DNA of 64,000 bases from Salinispirillum marinum (GTDB lineage: Bacteria; Pseudomonadota; Gammaproteobacteria; Pseudomonadales; Natronospirillaceae): assembly GCF_042651565.1 (NCBI RefSeq), contig NZ_JBHSDF010000003.1; one strand, 5' to 3'. Both the position numbers and the translations under genes were made by a program. The first letter of the stretch is position 1; each line of letters opens with the position of its first letter. This document shows, piece after piece, positions 8,079-16,575 of the stretch. Under the pieces are notes generated by a model. That model was not told the DNA's origin. It searched no databases and saw nothing but the letters and a program-made list of their open reading frames with translations.

Positions 8079-9689
8079 CTAAACGCGAAACCGCCCGACC
8101 ACTTCCGTTAATTCATTCGTACGGGTTTTCAGGTTTTCCGACAACCCACTTAGATCGCGGGCTTGCTCGGTGCTTTGCGACGAATAGTCAGAGATCAATT
8201 GCAGGTTTCTATTGATCTCTTCGACCACATGCGTCTGCTCTTCTGTCGCCGCGGCTATTTGTATCGACATATTGGTGATTTGGTCGATGGACTGCTCGAT
8301 ACTGCTGAACGCCTCAGCAGCACTGCCCACATCGGTTACCGTATCGCCGAGCACTTCAATACCCCGTTCCATGGAGGCAACGGCATCATTAACACCAGTC
8401 TGCAAGTTCTCAATGCGACCTCTTATGTCGGTGGTCGATTGTTGGGTTTTGCTTGCTAGGGCACGCACCTCATCAGCCACTACGGCAAAGCCACGACCCT
8501 GTTCACCCGCCCGTGCAGCCTCTATGGCGGCGTTCAATGCCAACAAATTTGTTTGTTCGGCAATGCCACGAATAACATCAATCACCGACGCGATGCGCTG
8601 GGCTTCTTCAGCCAAACGCTTGATGGCATCGGAAGACAGGTTCAGACGATCCGATAATTGCGCCACCCGCTCGTTAGCTTGTTGCGACACATCTGCACCG
8701 CTAGACACCGAAGTCTGGGCGCGTCCGGCTGCATCCGCCCCGGCGTTGGAATTCCCGGAAATTTCCATCGCCGACCCATGCATTTCTTCTACCGCGGTCA
8801 CCACCTGATCAATGGTGAGATGTTGCTGTTCCGCCAAACCGGTATTGCTGTGGGCAACCGAACGCAAAGATTCCACCGCTTGCTCCAGTTCCACATTGAC
8901 GTTTTTGACCACACAAATGGATTGCTGTAACTTTTCGATCACTTGGTTAAAGGTAGCGGCCAACTGACCCAACTCATCGTTTGAATGCACGTTCAAGCGG
9001 GCGGTTAAGTCGCCCTCACCCTCGGCTATTTCGCGCATCCGTTCACGCAGTAGGTCGATAGGGCGCACCAACACAATGGGTGCCAAAATGCCCATGGCAA
9101 CAAATAAACCGATAAGTACCAGTAATTGAATCAATTGAAAGGTAGTTTGCCCCCGTACCGTTTGTGCCGCATTCACGGCTGACGCTTCTGCCAGTTCATC
9201 CAGCCGTTCGCCTAACGTATTCAGGTACTCGCGTGGCGCATTAAACAGGGCTTCGTCATCGTTCACATTGTTCTGCGCAATGACCTGATCACTGTGCGCT
9301 AACCAGCGCTCCATCTGTTGTCGGTATTGTGCCGCCGTATTGGCCGGTAACTCGGCGGCCACCAAATCGATCGCCAATAACCCCCGATCCATCGCCTGCT
9401 GGTAATTCTCCAGCCGCTCGGCATTCAGGGCTTCTCGTGTCTCGGCATTGCCTTGTGGTCCCAATTCAACATAGGCACGCATGGCTACCAGCGCTTGGTA
9501 GAGATCACGGTCGGCATTCAATGCAGCCGATATGGCGGGAAAATAGCGGTTATCAAATTGACTCACCTCATCGTCAATCGCCAACATCGCCCGATACGAC
9601 ATGGTGGCCATCCACACAATGAGCACGGCAATAATGATGAGGGGAATCCGGATTTTATTGCGAATAGACCAATCTTTTAGACGGTTCAT
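8079..9689 (-). CDS. Methyl-accepting chemotaxis protein
   Basis: 536-residue inner-membrane chemoreceptor. TM1 is at about residues 12-32 (LIIIAVLIVWMATMSY). A periplasmic helical four-helix-bundle sensor follows to about 185, then TM2 (LIQLLVLIGLFVAMGILAP). A HAMP domain (RPIDLLRERMREIAEGEGDL) precedes a long cytoplasmic coiled coil. The hairpin tip IRGIAEQTNLLALNAAIEAA is the conserved signalling tip that contacts CheA/CheW. ATG 9689 is chosen because it directly precedes the membrane helix and has GAGAG upstream. An in-frame upstream start at 9746 would add an unlikely acidic leader. No C-terminal CheR pentapeptide is present. Confidence 0.95.
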   Translation of the reverse strand: MNRLKDWSIRNKIRIPLIIIAVLIVWMATMSYRAMLAIDDEVSQFDNRYFPAISAALNADRDLYQALVAMRAYVELGPQGNAETREALNAERLENYQQAMDRGLLAIDLVAAELPANTAAQYRQQMERWLAHSDQVIAQNNVNDDEALFNAPREYLNTLGERLDELAEASAVNAAQTVRGQTTFQLIQLLVLIGLFVAMGILAPIVLVRPIDLLRERMREIAEGEGDLTARLNVHSNDELGQLAATFNQVIEKLQQSICVVKNVNVELEQAVESLRSVAHSNTGLAEQQHLTIDQVVTAVEEMHGSAMEISGNSNAGADAAGRAQTSVSSGADVSQQANERVAQLSDRLNLSSDAIKRLAEEAQRIASVIDVIRGIAEQTNLLALNAAIEAARAGEQGRGFAVVADEVRALASKTQQSTTDIRGRIENLQTGVNDAVASMERGIEVLGDTVTDVGSAAEAFSSIEQSIDQITNMSIQIAAATEEQTHVVEEINRNLQLISDYSSQSTEQARDLSGLSENLKTRTNELTEVVGRFRV

Positions 9690-9865
9690 TGAGCATCTCT
9701 CATACAATAAAGCAGCAACGTCTTCATCCTGAAACCCTATGCCCATGTTATTGATCGAGGTTCATATCCGGAACATCGCATTTTTCTTATGCTGAGAGTG
9801 TAGTACAGGTTTTCGTCAGCGTGAGGAAAATTTAACCAACCGGATGATGTACCGAACAATCGGCG

Positions 9866-11185
9866 TCAGAAAAGCCATGCGTCCATGCCCCACAGTGCAC
9901 CAACCATGAGAATGAACATGATCAAACCGTAGGGAATATTTTGCCGCATCAACTGATAGCCACTGACCCCATAACGCCCTTGCAGCGACAAATTAATGCC
10001 CGACAACGGTCCGACACTGGTGCCGACCGCCCATCCTCCCAGTGCCGTAAAAGCAAACAGGGTTTGCTCACTGCCCGCCAATTGCAACATAGACGCCAAA
10101 ACAGAAATGCCGATGATCGGGTGCAAGCCCAAGGTGGCGGTCCCCACAATGATAGCGAAACAGGCAATGGCCTGCGGCGCACGAAACTGCGCAAACAACG
10201 TCCAGCTCTCACCCATCCAAGCGGCAATGAAGGTGGAAAGCCCGATGGTCAACAATCCGGCGGCCAGAAATAGACTTACCTCGCCGCGCATCAATGGCAT
10301 ACGCACCAGCACATGTTGTTGTAATTCGCGCGTGCCGCTGCGCAGCCGCCCGCTGACCCGTGTTACCGCCGCGGCCAAGGGCATCAAAAAGGTAATAATG
10401 CTGACGATGTTGAGCGACGGCGTAATCACCCAATGAAACAGTAACACCCAAAATGCCATCACCACCGGCATCAACAAACTGCGTGGGGCCAGTGAAAATC
10501 CGGCCACATCATGCAGCGCAAACCGCTGCCGTAGATCCAACGATGACACCAAACCCGCCAACATAGCCATGGGGAAACCCCATACCACGATGGTGGGGTA
10601 GGCCATGTCCGGAACCAGGGTCAGCACCACTGCCATGGAGGCGAAAAAGGGTGACCACAGCGCCGCACTCGACAGCCCACGGTTGATCGCCAGCAACTGC
10701 GGCATTTTCAACTCGCTCTGCTTCGCCAGCCGGTCGCCCACCAGAAACATGGTGGACAAATTCAGCACAATGCCCAAAAAGTGCACCCCGGCCCAGGTTT
10801 GCCACATGCCAAGAAAACCTGTGCGCCCCAACGCTGCGGCCCGACCGCCCGCGTCCCGCCCGATCAGGCTGATAAAACTGACCCCTAACAACATGGCAAC
10901 CACATAGAGATTGCCCGTCAAGATACGTGACCAATCCACTTGTGCGCCAAACCCGAATCTAGCCCATGCGGTTAAACCCAGCCCAACCCCCGCCAGCGCC
11001 CCCGCTTGCCAACGGGTACGGGCCGGAATGTCTAACCACAACAGCAACACACTGCCCCATAGCACATAGCTGGCGCTGCGCGTCAGACTGAACAACGGCG
11101 TAAAACTGAGAATTTGCAGCACCAAGCCTACCAGCAGCAAGGTGCCGGCGATGCGGTGGCGCAGTGGTGTGGTGGTGAGGGTCAT
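9866..11185 (-). CDS. Polytopic membrane protein, possible transporter, family not recognised
   Basis: 439 residues with roughly 11-12 hydrophobic helices and short loops, so an inner-membrane permease is likely. Recurrent motifs are LSTMFLVGDRLAK, NRGLSSAALWSPFFA and GWAVGTSVGPLSGINL. The NRG...LWSP and GTSVGPLSG pattern recalls the repeat logic of ion-transporter superfamily permeases (two halves with a re-entrant Ser/Gly loop). I do not recognise a named family and give no substrate. It stands alone, 176 bp from the chemoreceptor gene, with no binding protein or ATPase beside it. Confidence 0.7.
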   Translation of the reverse strand: MTLTTTPLRHRIAGTLLLVGLVLQILSFTPLFSLTRSASYVLWGSVLLLWLDIPARTRWQAGALAGVGLGLTAWARFGFGAQVDWSRILTGNLYVVAMLLGVSFISLIGRDAGGRAAALGRTGFLGMWQTWAGVHFLGIVLNLSTMFLVGDRLAKQSELKMPQLLAINRGLSSAALWSPFFASMAVVLTLVPDMAYPTIVVWGFPMAMLAGLVSSLDLRQRFALHDVAGFSLAPRSLLMPVVMAFWVLLFHWVITPSLNIVSIITFLMPLAAAVTRVSGRLRSGTRELQQHVLVRMPLMRGEVSLFLAAGLLTIGLSTFIAAWMGESWTLFAQFRAPQAIACFAIIVGTATLGLHPIIGISVLASMLQLAGSEQTLFAFTALGGWAVGTSVGPLSGINLSLQGRYGVSGYQLMRQNIPYGLIMFILMVGALWGMDAWLF

Positions 11186-11330
11186 GGCCCCTAGGTTCTC
11201 TGCGTGATGAGCGGTAAGGGCAGTGTAGCACTGCCCTTTGAAGATGCGTCAGGACAGTGTGTTCATATCAATTAAGACATCCCATAACGTGGCAATACCT
11301 AGTTTACCCCGCCATTGAAATACACCTCTA

Positions 11331-11936
11331 TCAATGCTCATGTATCTCTTCGCCGCGTGCCATCGCCCAATGGTGTGGCTGATGATGATTACCATAGGTC
11401 ATAAACCCCATGAACCCAAGGCCACGTATTTGGAGCACGGACGCTGAATCTTCGGCTGTGACCCGTAGCACAACACCATCTTCTCGACGTGTTGTTTCTG
11501 CCGACCAAGGCGAGTTGGCCTGCATCCACAGAGCATGAGCAGTAACCATACGCTGAATAGCCGCAGCGGTTCGTGGCGCGTCACTACGGATGACATATCG
11601 AGCGCCGCTCGCAACATATTCGGTGTCGACGTCGGCATCCAACGTCACAAGATGCATATCGATCAAATGGTCACGCAAAGCATCGATGTCCACCCGGGAC
11701 CAATCGGTGCTCGAATCTTGTTGTAACAGGGTAACAATTTCCTGTACGGCGGCGAATGCATCCTGACCGTTCAGCAGCGGCATCGGATCGACTTGCTGAG
11801 TATCCATGACGGCAGGCGCACCAAGATGCTGCATTTCGCTATGGCTATGTTTGGCTGGCTGGGAAAGCGCCACGGGAATTAAGGCCATAAACAGGGTGCC
11901 GGCAAAGATAAGGCGAGAAATACTGTAGCGAAGCAT
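11331..11936 (-). CDS. His-rich exported protein of unknown function
   Basis: 201 residues from ATG 11936, with a signal peptide (FAGTLFMALIPVALSQ). The mature protein begins with a histidine-rich stretch (KHSHSEMQHLG) and ends with GNHHQPHHWAMARGEEIHEH, which could bind metal ions. It contains no cysteine after the signal. The middle is mixed alpha/beta with no recognised domain. It is divergently transcribed from a CRP-like regulator, 95 bp away, and two overlapping palindromes lie between them, so it may be that regulator's target. A metal role is only an inference from composition. Confidence 0.65.
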   Translation of the reverse strand: MLRYSISRLIFAGTLFMALIPVALSQPAKHSHSEMQHLGAPAVMDTQQVDPMPLLNGQDAFAAVQEIVTLLQQDSSTDWSRVDIDALRDHLIDMHLVTLDADVDTEYVASGARYVIRSDAPRTAAAIQRMVTAHALWMQANSPWSAETTRREDGVVLRVTAEDSASVLQIRGLGFMGFMTYGNHHQPHHWAMARGEEIHEH

Positions 11937-11995
11937 ATTGTGTGCTCTGGTTGAGAAATGAAGCATCAGTGTAGGCGGGTTATACATTGCCTGAT

Positions 11996-12018
11996 ATGAT
12001 TTGAATCATATTGATTCA
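11996..12018. promoter_or_regulatory. Two overlapping palindromes upstream of the CRP-like regulator
   Basis: ATGATT-TG-AATCAT (11996-12009) overlaps TGAATCA-TAT-TGATTCA (12002-12018). Both are perfect. They lie 14-36 bases before the regulator ATG and in the shared promoter region with the divergent His-rich gene. The TTGA/TGAT...ATCA half-sites resemble CRP/FNR-family boxes. Confidence 0.6.
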
Positions 12019-12031
12019 TACGGACAGTACG

Positions 12032-12637
12032 ATGCCTTACACACTGGATGACTGGGAACGAGCGATTCCCCAAGCTTGTCGGACCATCACCTCCTATCCA
12101 CCTGCTGCATTTTTGTTTCGCCAACAAGACAGCGCTGATGCCATTTTCTTACTACTGGAAGGCCAAGTTCGCTTAATGAGGCATCTAGAAGACGGCTCTG
12201 TGGTCATTCTGCATGTTGCGCGTAGCGGAGAGACATTGGCCGAAGCCGCTTTGTTTTCGTCTCATTACCACTGCGACGCATTGGTGGTTACCCCGACGCG
12301 AGTCATGGTCATTCGAAAGGAACCTTTGTTGACATTGATGACCGAATCACCCGAGCTGAACCTTTACCTAACAAAAGTACTTGCCCATCAAGTTCGTCAT
12401 TTACGGTCCATGCTGACATTACGCAATATCCGTTCTGCTGAAGCTCGTGTGATGGCATGGCTGCGGTTGCACGCCAATGGAAATACGCCCACGGTTACGA
12501 TGAGTCAGACTTGGAAAACCGTTGCCGAGGAAATTGGGCTGACCCATGAAGTACTCTATCGCACCCTTGCGATGCTGGAGAAGTCGGGAACGATCAAGCG
12601 TCGGGGTGCCGGTGTTGTATTGCTGACGTCAACGTAA
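12032..12637 (+). CDS. CRP/FNR-family transcriptional regulator
   Basis: 201 residues. The N-terminal cyclic-nucleotide-binding-like beta roll covers about residues 15-115 (FLLLEGQVRLMRHLEDGSVV). A long dimer helix and a C-terminal winged helix follow (TWKTVAEEIGLTHEVLYRTLAMLEKSGTIKRRG). The FNR four-cysteine cluster is absent (only Cys16 and one near residue 80), so oxygen sensing by an Fe-S cluster is unlikely. The cAMP-contacting RxS of true CRP is also not seen. The effector is therefore unknown. ATG 12032 is chosen over a TTG at 12011 that lies within the palindromes. Confidence 0.88.
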   Translation: MPYTLDDWERAIPQACRTITSYPPAAFLFRQQDSADAIFLLLEGQVRLMRHLEDGSVVILHVARSGETLAEAALFSSHYHCDALVVTPTRVMVIRKEPLLTLMTESPELNLYLTKVLAHQVRHLRSMLTLRNIRSAEARVMAWLRLHANGNTPTVTMSQTWKTVAEEIGLTHEVLYRTLAMLEKSGTIKRRGAGVVLLTST

Positions 12638-12711
12638 GCAATCATGAATGCTTTTTAATGCGCTTCACGTTTACGATATTCGCCTAGCGTCCAAGAAGAA
12701 AGAACGCCTCC

Positions 12712-13254
12712 TTATAAGCCACCCAACGCCTGTATTTGGCGAAGCACCAAATCGGAGTTCAAAGCGTCTGTTTGTTTCTCAGACCATAAAATTTGCCCTT
12801 TCTCATCAACCAGCACCCAAGTACCATAATCATCCACCGCTAATCCACTCGCGGCCGTGAAGTCGTTGTAGTCACGCGTGAACATCAACAGTACATCGTC
12901 TTCCTGCACGGGCGAAGCATATTCACCAGCAATGCCGCGTCGAATAAAACCATGCACCAAGCGTGGGGCACCCGCAATGATAGAGAGATGCAAGATAGGG
13001 GGCAGATCATCAGAGATTTCAGCCAATTGCTGATGCATGTCCAACAAGTCTTTCTGCTGCGTCTGTCCATTTTCTTGGTTGTTGCTGGCAACAATAGCAA
13101 CCAAGGTGGCCGGTGCGCTTCCAAGCGCCTCATGCAAAGTTAACGAATCACCCGAACCGGTTTGTACCGCCCAGTCGCCTAAATAACCTTCGGCTATGGC
13201 AAAAGCCGGCGCCATCAAGGCACATACAATGGCACATTTCAGTATCGCCCGCAT
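12712..13254 (-). CDS. Exported thioredoxin-fold-like protein (YtfJ-like)
   Basis: 180 residues with a signal peptide ending AFAIA|EG. The mature part has strands and helices in thioredoxin order (TLVAIVASNN..., ILHLSIIAGAP, DDVLLMFTRDY, GTWVLVDEKGQILW). The GTWVLVDEKG strand is like the late beta-hairpin of peroxiredoxin/YtfJ proteins. No cysteine remains after cleavage, so it is not a thiol redox enzyme. Periplasmic. The YtfJ relation is tentative. It is separated from metY by about 60 bp. Confidence 0.6.
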   Translation of the reverse strand: MRAILKCAIVCALMAPAFAIAEGYLGDWAVQTGSGDSLTLHEALGSAPATLVAIVASNNQENGQTQQKDLLDMHQQLAEISDDLPPILHLSIIAGAPRLVHGFIRRGIAGEYASPVQEDDVLLMFTRDYNDFTAASGLAVDDYGTWVLVDEKGQILWSEKQTDALNSDLVLRQIQALGGL

Positions 13255-13317
13255 ATCAGTAGCACCTCATTCAAAATGTGTTTCCAATACGCAGGCGTTG
13301 TACATTTGAGACTACCG

Positions 13318-14592
13318 CTAGCCAGCGGATTTCGCCAAGGCTTGATCAATATCCGCGATCAAGTCATCGATGTGCTCAATGCCAATGGACAGCCGCACCA
13401 TGTCGGCACTTACAGCCGCCGCTTTCAACTCGTCGTCGTTCAACTGGCGGTGCGTGGTTGATGCAGGAATCGCGGCACAGCTTTTGGCGTCACCGATGTT
13501 CACCAACCGCAGAATGAGCGTCAGTGCATCGTAGAAGCGCGCCCCGGCTTCGCGGCCGCCTTTAATGCCGAAGCTCAGAATACCGGAGGCCTTTCCACCC
13601 ATGTATTCCTGCGTTAGGGCGTAGTCTTTATGTGTGCTCAAGCCCGCGTAATTGACCCAACTAACCATTGGGTGCTGTTGCAGGAATTCGGCGACTTTTT
13701 GTGTGTTGTCACAGATACGCTCAATGCGCAGAGCCAGAGTCTCCAAACCTTGCAGCAGGTTCCAAGCGGCTTGTGCGGACAATGCAGCGCCCATATTGCG
13801 CAATGGCACGACCCGCGCCCGGGCAATAAAGGCAGCGTCGCCCACATCGCGGGTGTAGCTGACACCGTGGTAGGACACATCCGGGTCATTCAGCAACGCA
13901 AAACGCTGTGGGTATTTGGCCCAAGGAAACTTACCGGAATCCACAATCACACCGCCAACGGTAGTGCCGTGGCCACCGATGTATTTGGTGGCCGAATGCA
14001 CAACAATGTCGGCTCCCTGCTCGATCGGCCGCCACAAAAATGGCGTCGGCACGGTGTTGTCGACGATCAATGGAATGCCCGCCGCGTGCGCGATCTCGGC
14101 CAAGCGCTTAATGTCCACCACACTGCCCGATGGGTTGCCCACCGATTCGCAGTACAGTGCTTTGGTTTTATCGTCGATCAAGCTCGCCATGCGGTCGAAG
14201 TCGTTTTTATCCACAAAACGCGTTTCAATGCCCTGACGCGGCAACGTATGCGCCAACAGATTGTAGGTGCCGCCATAAAGCTCACTGGTGGAGATAATGT
14301 TGTCGCCGGTTTCGGCAATGGTCTGAATGGCGTAGGTGATGGCCGCCATGCCGGAAGCGACCGCCAAAGCCGCAATACCGCCTTCAAGCGCGGCGACCCG
14401 CTGTTCAAGCACATCGCACGTCGGGTTCATGATGCGCGAATAGATGTTTCCGGTGACTTTCAAATCAAAGAGGTCCGCGCCATGTTGGGCGTTGTCGAAC
14501 GAGAAAGATGTGGTCTGGTGAATAGGCACCGCAACAGCTTTTTGGTTGTCGGCTTCGTACCCGTGGTGCAAGGCAATGGTTTCGCGCTTCAT
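13318..14592 (-). CDS. metY: O-acetylhomoserine sulfhydrylase (aminocarboxypropyltransferase)
   Basis: 424-residue PLP enzyme of the Cys/Met metabolism family that forms homocysteine from O-acetylhomoserine and sulfide. The PLP lysine is Lys203 in HSATKYIGGHGT. VDNTVPTPFLWRPIEQGADI and the N-terminal LHHGYEADNQKAVAVPIHQT are typical of MetY rather than MetB/MetC. The ATG at 14592 is preceded by a good AAGGAG site. Upstream in-frame ATGs are in sequence that looks non-coding. A possible promoter lies just upstream (TTGCCA at 14644-14649, 16-bp spacer, TAACAC), squeezed against the tRNA-terminator repeat at 14658. Confidence 0.95.
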   Translation of the reverse strand: MKRETIALHHGYEADNQKAVAVPIHQTTSFSFDNAQHGADLFDLKVTGNIYSRIMNPTCDVLEQRVAALEGGIAALAVASGMAAITYAIQTIAETGDNIISTSELYGGTYNLLAHTLPRQGIETRFVDKNDFDRMASLIDDKTKALYCESVGNPSGSVVDIKRLAEIAHAAGIPLIVDNTVPTPFLWRPIEQGADIVVHSATKYIGGHGTTVGGVIVDSGKFPWAKYPQRFALLNDPDVSYHGVSYTRDVGDAAFIARARVVPLRNMGAALSAQAAWNLLQGLETLALRIERICDNTQKVAEFLQQHPMVSWVNYAGLSTHKDYALTQEYMGGKASGILSFGIKGGREAGARFYDALTLILRLVNIGDAKSCAAIPASTTHRQLNDDELKAAAVSADMVRLSIGIEHIDDLIADIDQALAKSAG

Positions 14593-14657
14593 GTTTCGCT
14601 CCTTTTTTGCTGGACTGGGGAGTGTTACTGAGCGAGGGGTGAATGGCAAGGGGGCAC

Positions 14658-14692
14658 AAAAAAACCTGCTCATGGCAGGTTCTTTAAATGGC
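14658..14692. repeat. Copy A of the tRNA-Arg 3'-end/terminator direct repeat
   Basis: 35 bp identical to copies at 16541-16575 and 16699-16733. It comprises an A7 run, a 7-bp hairpin, TTTAAA and the bases that complement a tRNA CCA end. Beyond the core, similarity to the true tRNA continues weakly for about 15 bases (GAGAG shared), as in a decayed tRNA remnant. On the minus strand the hairpin (14658-14681) still works as a terminator for the DUF3037 gene. Confidence 0.88.
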
Positions 14693-14835
14693 TCGTCTGA
14701 GAGTATGACCCAATCGGATTGTTAATGAAGTGTGATTGGCTGCAATAGCTCCTGATCCTTCTTCTAACTCTTACTACTGCTGAACATTCAAGCGATAGTT
14801 TTTAATCCAAGCATACATACTGCACTGAATAGCCT

Positions 14836-15647
14836 TCAACTATCCAGTGCAAATTTCCTAACCTTATCGTGTTCTGTCGCCCGAATAACTGTACCTAGCT
14901 CGGCTAATTCCCTCTTAATCTCGTCTAGGGCATCCATCTGACGTTCACTACCCGTGGAGTGACCTACTGGCAATAAAGTACGTTCCGGCAGCTCACCTGC
15001 ACGCTTTAGTCGAACAAGTTTGGGAATCCATTTGTCGGCATGGTCCCAAAGCCCTTCTCTGCTGGTCAAGTCGAAATAGAACGGTTTAATGACCTTGGTT
15101 ACATGACGATCAACGACTTGCGCCAAATCGACCTGAACCGGTAGCTCTCCGTCATAAAGCTTGAAGGTGTGCTGCTTAAAGGGTATCTCTAGGTGAAGTT
15201 CGTCAATCACTTTTCGAACATCACGTTTTAGCTTGGCTTCATGGCCTTCCTTTCGAGTAAAGGCGTGATGCACATAATGATCGAACAACCGGTTGAGCTC
15301 CTTCTCGGGGGCACTTTGTAACACACGTGTACGCTGCCCTCCGAAAGCTACCATGTTAGAACGGGGCGCTACTAGGCTCTCAAAGGCTTGTAAGGCACTG
15401 GTATTACTTGTCCTCACCAAACCTTGGATTACTGAATATTCCCGTTCTAGATCCTTGGCGAGCTGCTTATACAGACCCTTGGGCAGATTTTTAAAAAACG
15501 ACTATAACGTGCATCGTTCGCTTCAAGCCGGAATAGAAACAGGTTGGACTTTGGTACCGCCATCACAATACCAATATTAGCGAACTCTTCGCTCTCAGCA
15601 TAGGGCACAAATCGTACGACTGCGTAGCGACAAACTTGTTTTGTCAT
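14836..15647 (-). pseudogene. DUF3037-family gene, interrupted by a -1 frame change at a T6A5 run
   Basis: The first part starts at ATG 15647 (MTKQVCRYAVVRFVPYAESE, the DUF3037 N-terminal signature). It runs 49 codons to Arg50, then leaves frame and stops at 15447. The continuation (KNLPKGLYKQLAKDLEREYS...) lies in the -1 frame from 15492 to a stop at 14836. Joined, it gives about 270 aa, a full-length protein. The junction on the coding strand is CGTTTTTTAAAAATCTG, which contains the heptamer T-TTT-TTA in the correct zero frame (15492-15498). It may be a pseudogene, a -1 frameshifted or slippage-expressed gene, or a one-base sequence error. ATG 15647 overlaps the TGA of the upstream kinase gene (ATGA, 15644-15647). 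Function unknown; DUF3037 genes often sit beside HipA-like kinases. Confidence 0.75.
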
Positions 15648-16357
15648 TCGTGCCTCCAAAATTCCGGTGAAGAGTGGCGACCCGTGTCAAGATTGGCGGG
15701 CAAATCTCTTTCAATGTTTTTCCAATTCCAAGCTTCTGGGACTCCTTCAAGTATGTCATCAAGTTTCGATTGAGCTCTATCCAGTAGTGCACTCAGTTCA
15801 GTCCGATTCACTAAGTCCTGTGTCCAGTAAGAACGGTGAGAATGAAAGATGTGAAGCGAAAAAAACACTCCGGCATCAAACTCTGAGTCAAAAGCTAGGT
15901 TATGGTCAATCAGTACAATAGACTGGTCTTCTGCTTTGATCAGCACATTCGTGTTCACGGTGGAACGATCCATATTTTGGATCCAGTAATCGAAGAGTAA
16001 AACCTTCGCGGCTAAACTGGGGTCAACCTGATGAGTTGTCGGGTTGTCCAGCCATCGCGGGGACCGAACTTCAACGGTAGCAAACGCAATGCCACAGCCT
16101 ATTTCTTTCTGCTGTGCAGGTAACATTTCGTAAAGTTCTTCCGGAATGTCGACCAAATGAAACTCGGGAAAAGGCAGTTGAAGCTCTCGTGCCAAGTGCG
16201 CGCATACCCATTCTGCAACTTGGCTGTCTCTGCCACAGCAAAGACCCTTGACGTAGTAGAGTCGATCGTCGGTCCCGCGACATAGATAGACGTGGCTTTT
16301 ACCTTGATCAGTTAAACCTATGACTTCGCTGATCGTAATCAAAATGAAAGCCCGCAA
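15644..16357 (-). CDS. HipA-like kinase-fold protein
   Basis: Up to 237 residues. The N-terminal lobe has a glycine/serine loop (LTDQGKSHVYLC) and a strand with a likely ATP lysine (YYVKG, Lys37). The C-terminal lobe has the catalytic-type loop FDYWIQNMDRSTVNTNVLI (Asp130, Asn135/137) and the metal-binding LIDHNLAFD (Asp151), as in the small HipA-like kinase family. This is about half the size of HipA itself, and no HipB-like antitoxin is adjacent. No ATG is present at the 5' end. Starts could be TTG 16357 or TTG 16342, so the N-terminus is uncertain. It is translationally coupled to the DUF3037 gene. Whether it is a toxin, defence factor or housekeeping kinase is unknown. Confidence 0.78.
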   Translation of the reverse strand: MRAFILITISEVIGLTDQGKSHVYLCRGTDDRLYYVKGLCCGRDSQVAEWVCAHLARELQLPFPEFHLVDIPEELYEMLPAQQKEIGCGIAFATVEVRSPRWLDNPTTHQVDPSLAAKVLLFDYWIQNMDRSTVNTNVLIKAEDQSIVLIDHNLAFDSEFDAGVFFSLHIFHSHRSYWTQDLVNRTELSALLDRAQSKLDDILEGVPEAWNWKNIERDLPANLDTGRHSSPEFWRHE

Positions 16358-16382
16358 TTAATATACACGGCTATGAACACTC

Positions 16383-16410
16383 ATTATGCAAGCCCCTCTT
16401 TCAATACCAA
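16383..16410 (-). promoter_or_regulatory. Possible sigma70 promoter for the HipA-like kinase operon
   Basis: On the minus strand a -35-like TTGGTA (16405-16410) and -10-like CATAAT (16383-16388) are separated by 16 bases, ending 26 bases before the first possible start codon. Weak consensus match. Confidence 0.35.
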
Positions 16411-16540
16411 GTGTACTAGATCGGATGTTAAGTCGACCATACAACTATACTCATCTCAGATCACACACTATATCTCCCTCTCGCAGGGGTTGCACTAACG
16501 GCATCCCAGCCGAGATTCATTTTCACTATCAAGCGTGCAT

Positions 16541-16575
16541 AAAAAAACCTGCTCATGGCAGGTTCTTTAAATGGC
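16541..16575. repeat. Copy B of the tRNA-Arg 3'-end/terminator direct repeat
   Basis: 35 bp identical to copies A and C. Identity to copy C extends to GCAT on the left and through GCGCGCCCGAG on the right, that is, through the acceptor-stem 3' strand of the tRNA. This is what an attachment-site duplication at a tRNA 3' end leaves. Confidence 0.9.

Noticed and set aside
11186..11330. Terminator search between the membrane permease and His-rich genes
   Set aside because: No convincing hairpin with a T-run was found.
12648..12860. 70-codon plus-strand frame between the CRP-like gene and the thioredoxin-like gene
   Set aside because: Largely antisense to the exported thioredoxin-fold gene and without features of its own.
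13630..14631. 333-codon plus-strand frame opposite metY
   Set aside because: It is a complement of the strongly conserved metY frame and has no family features.
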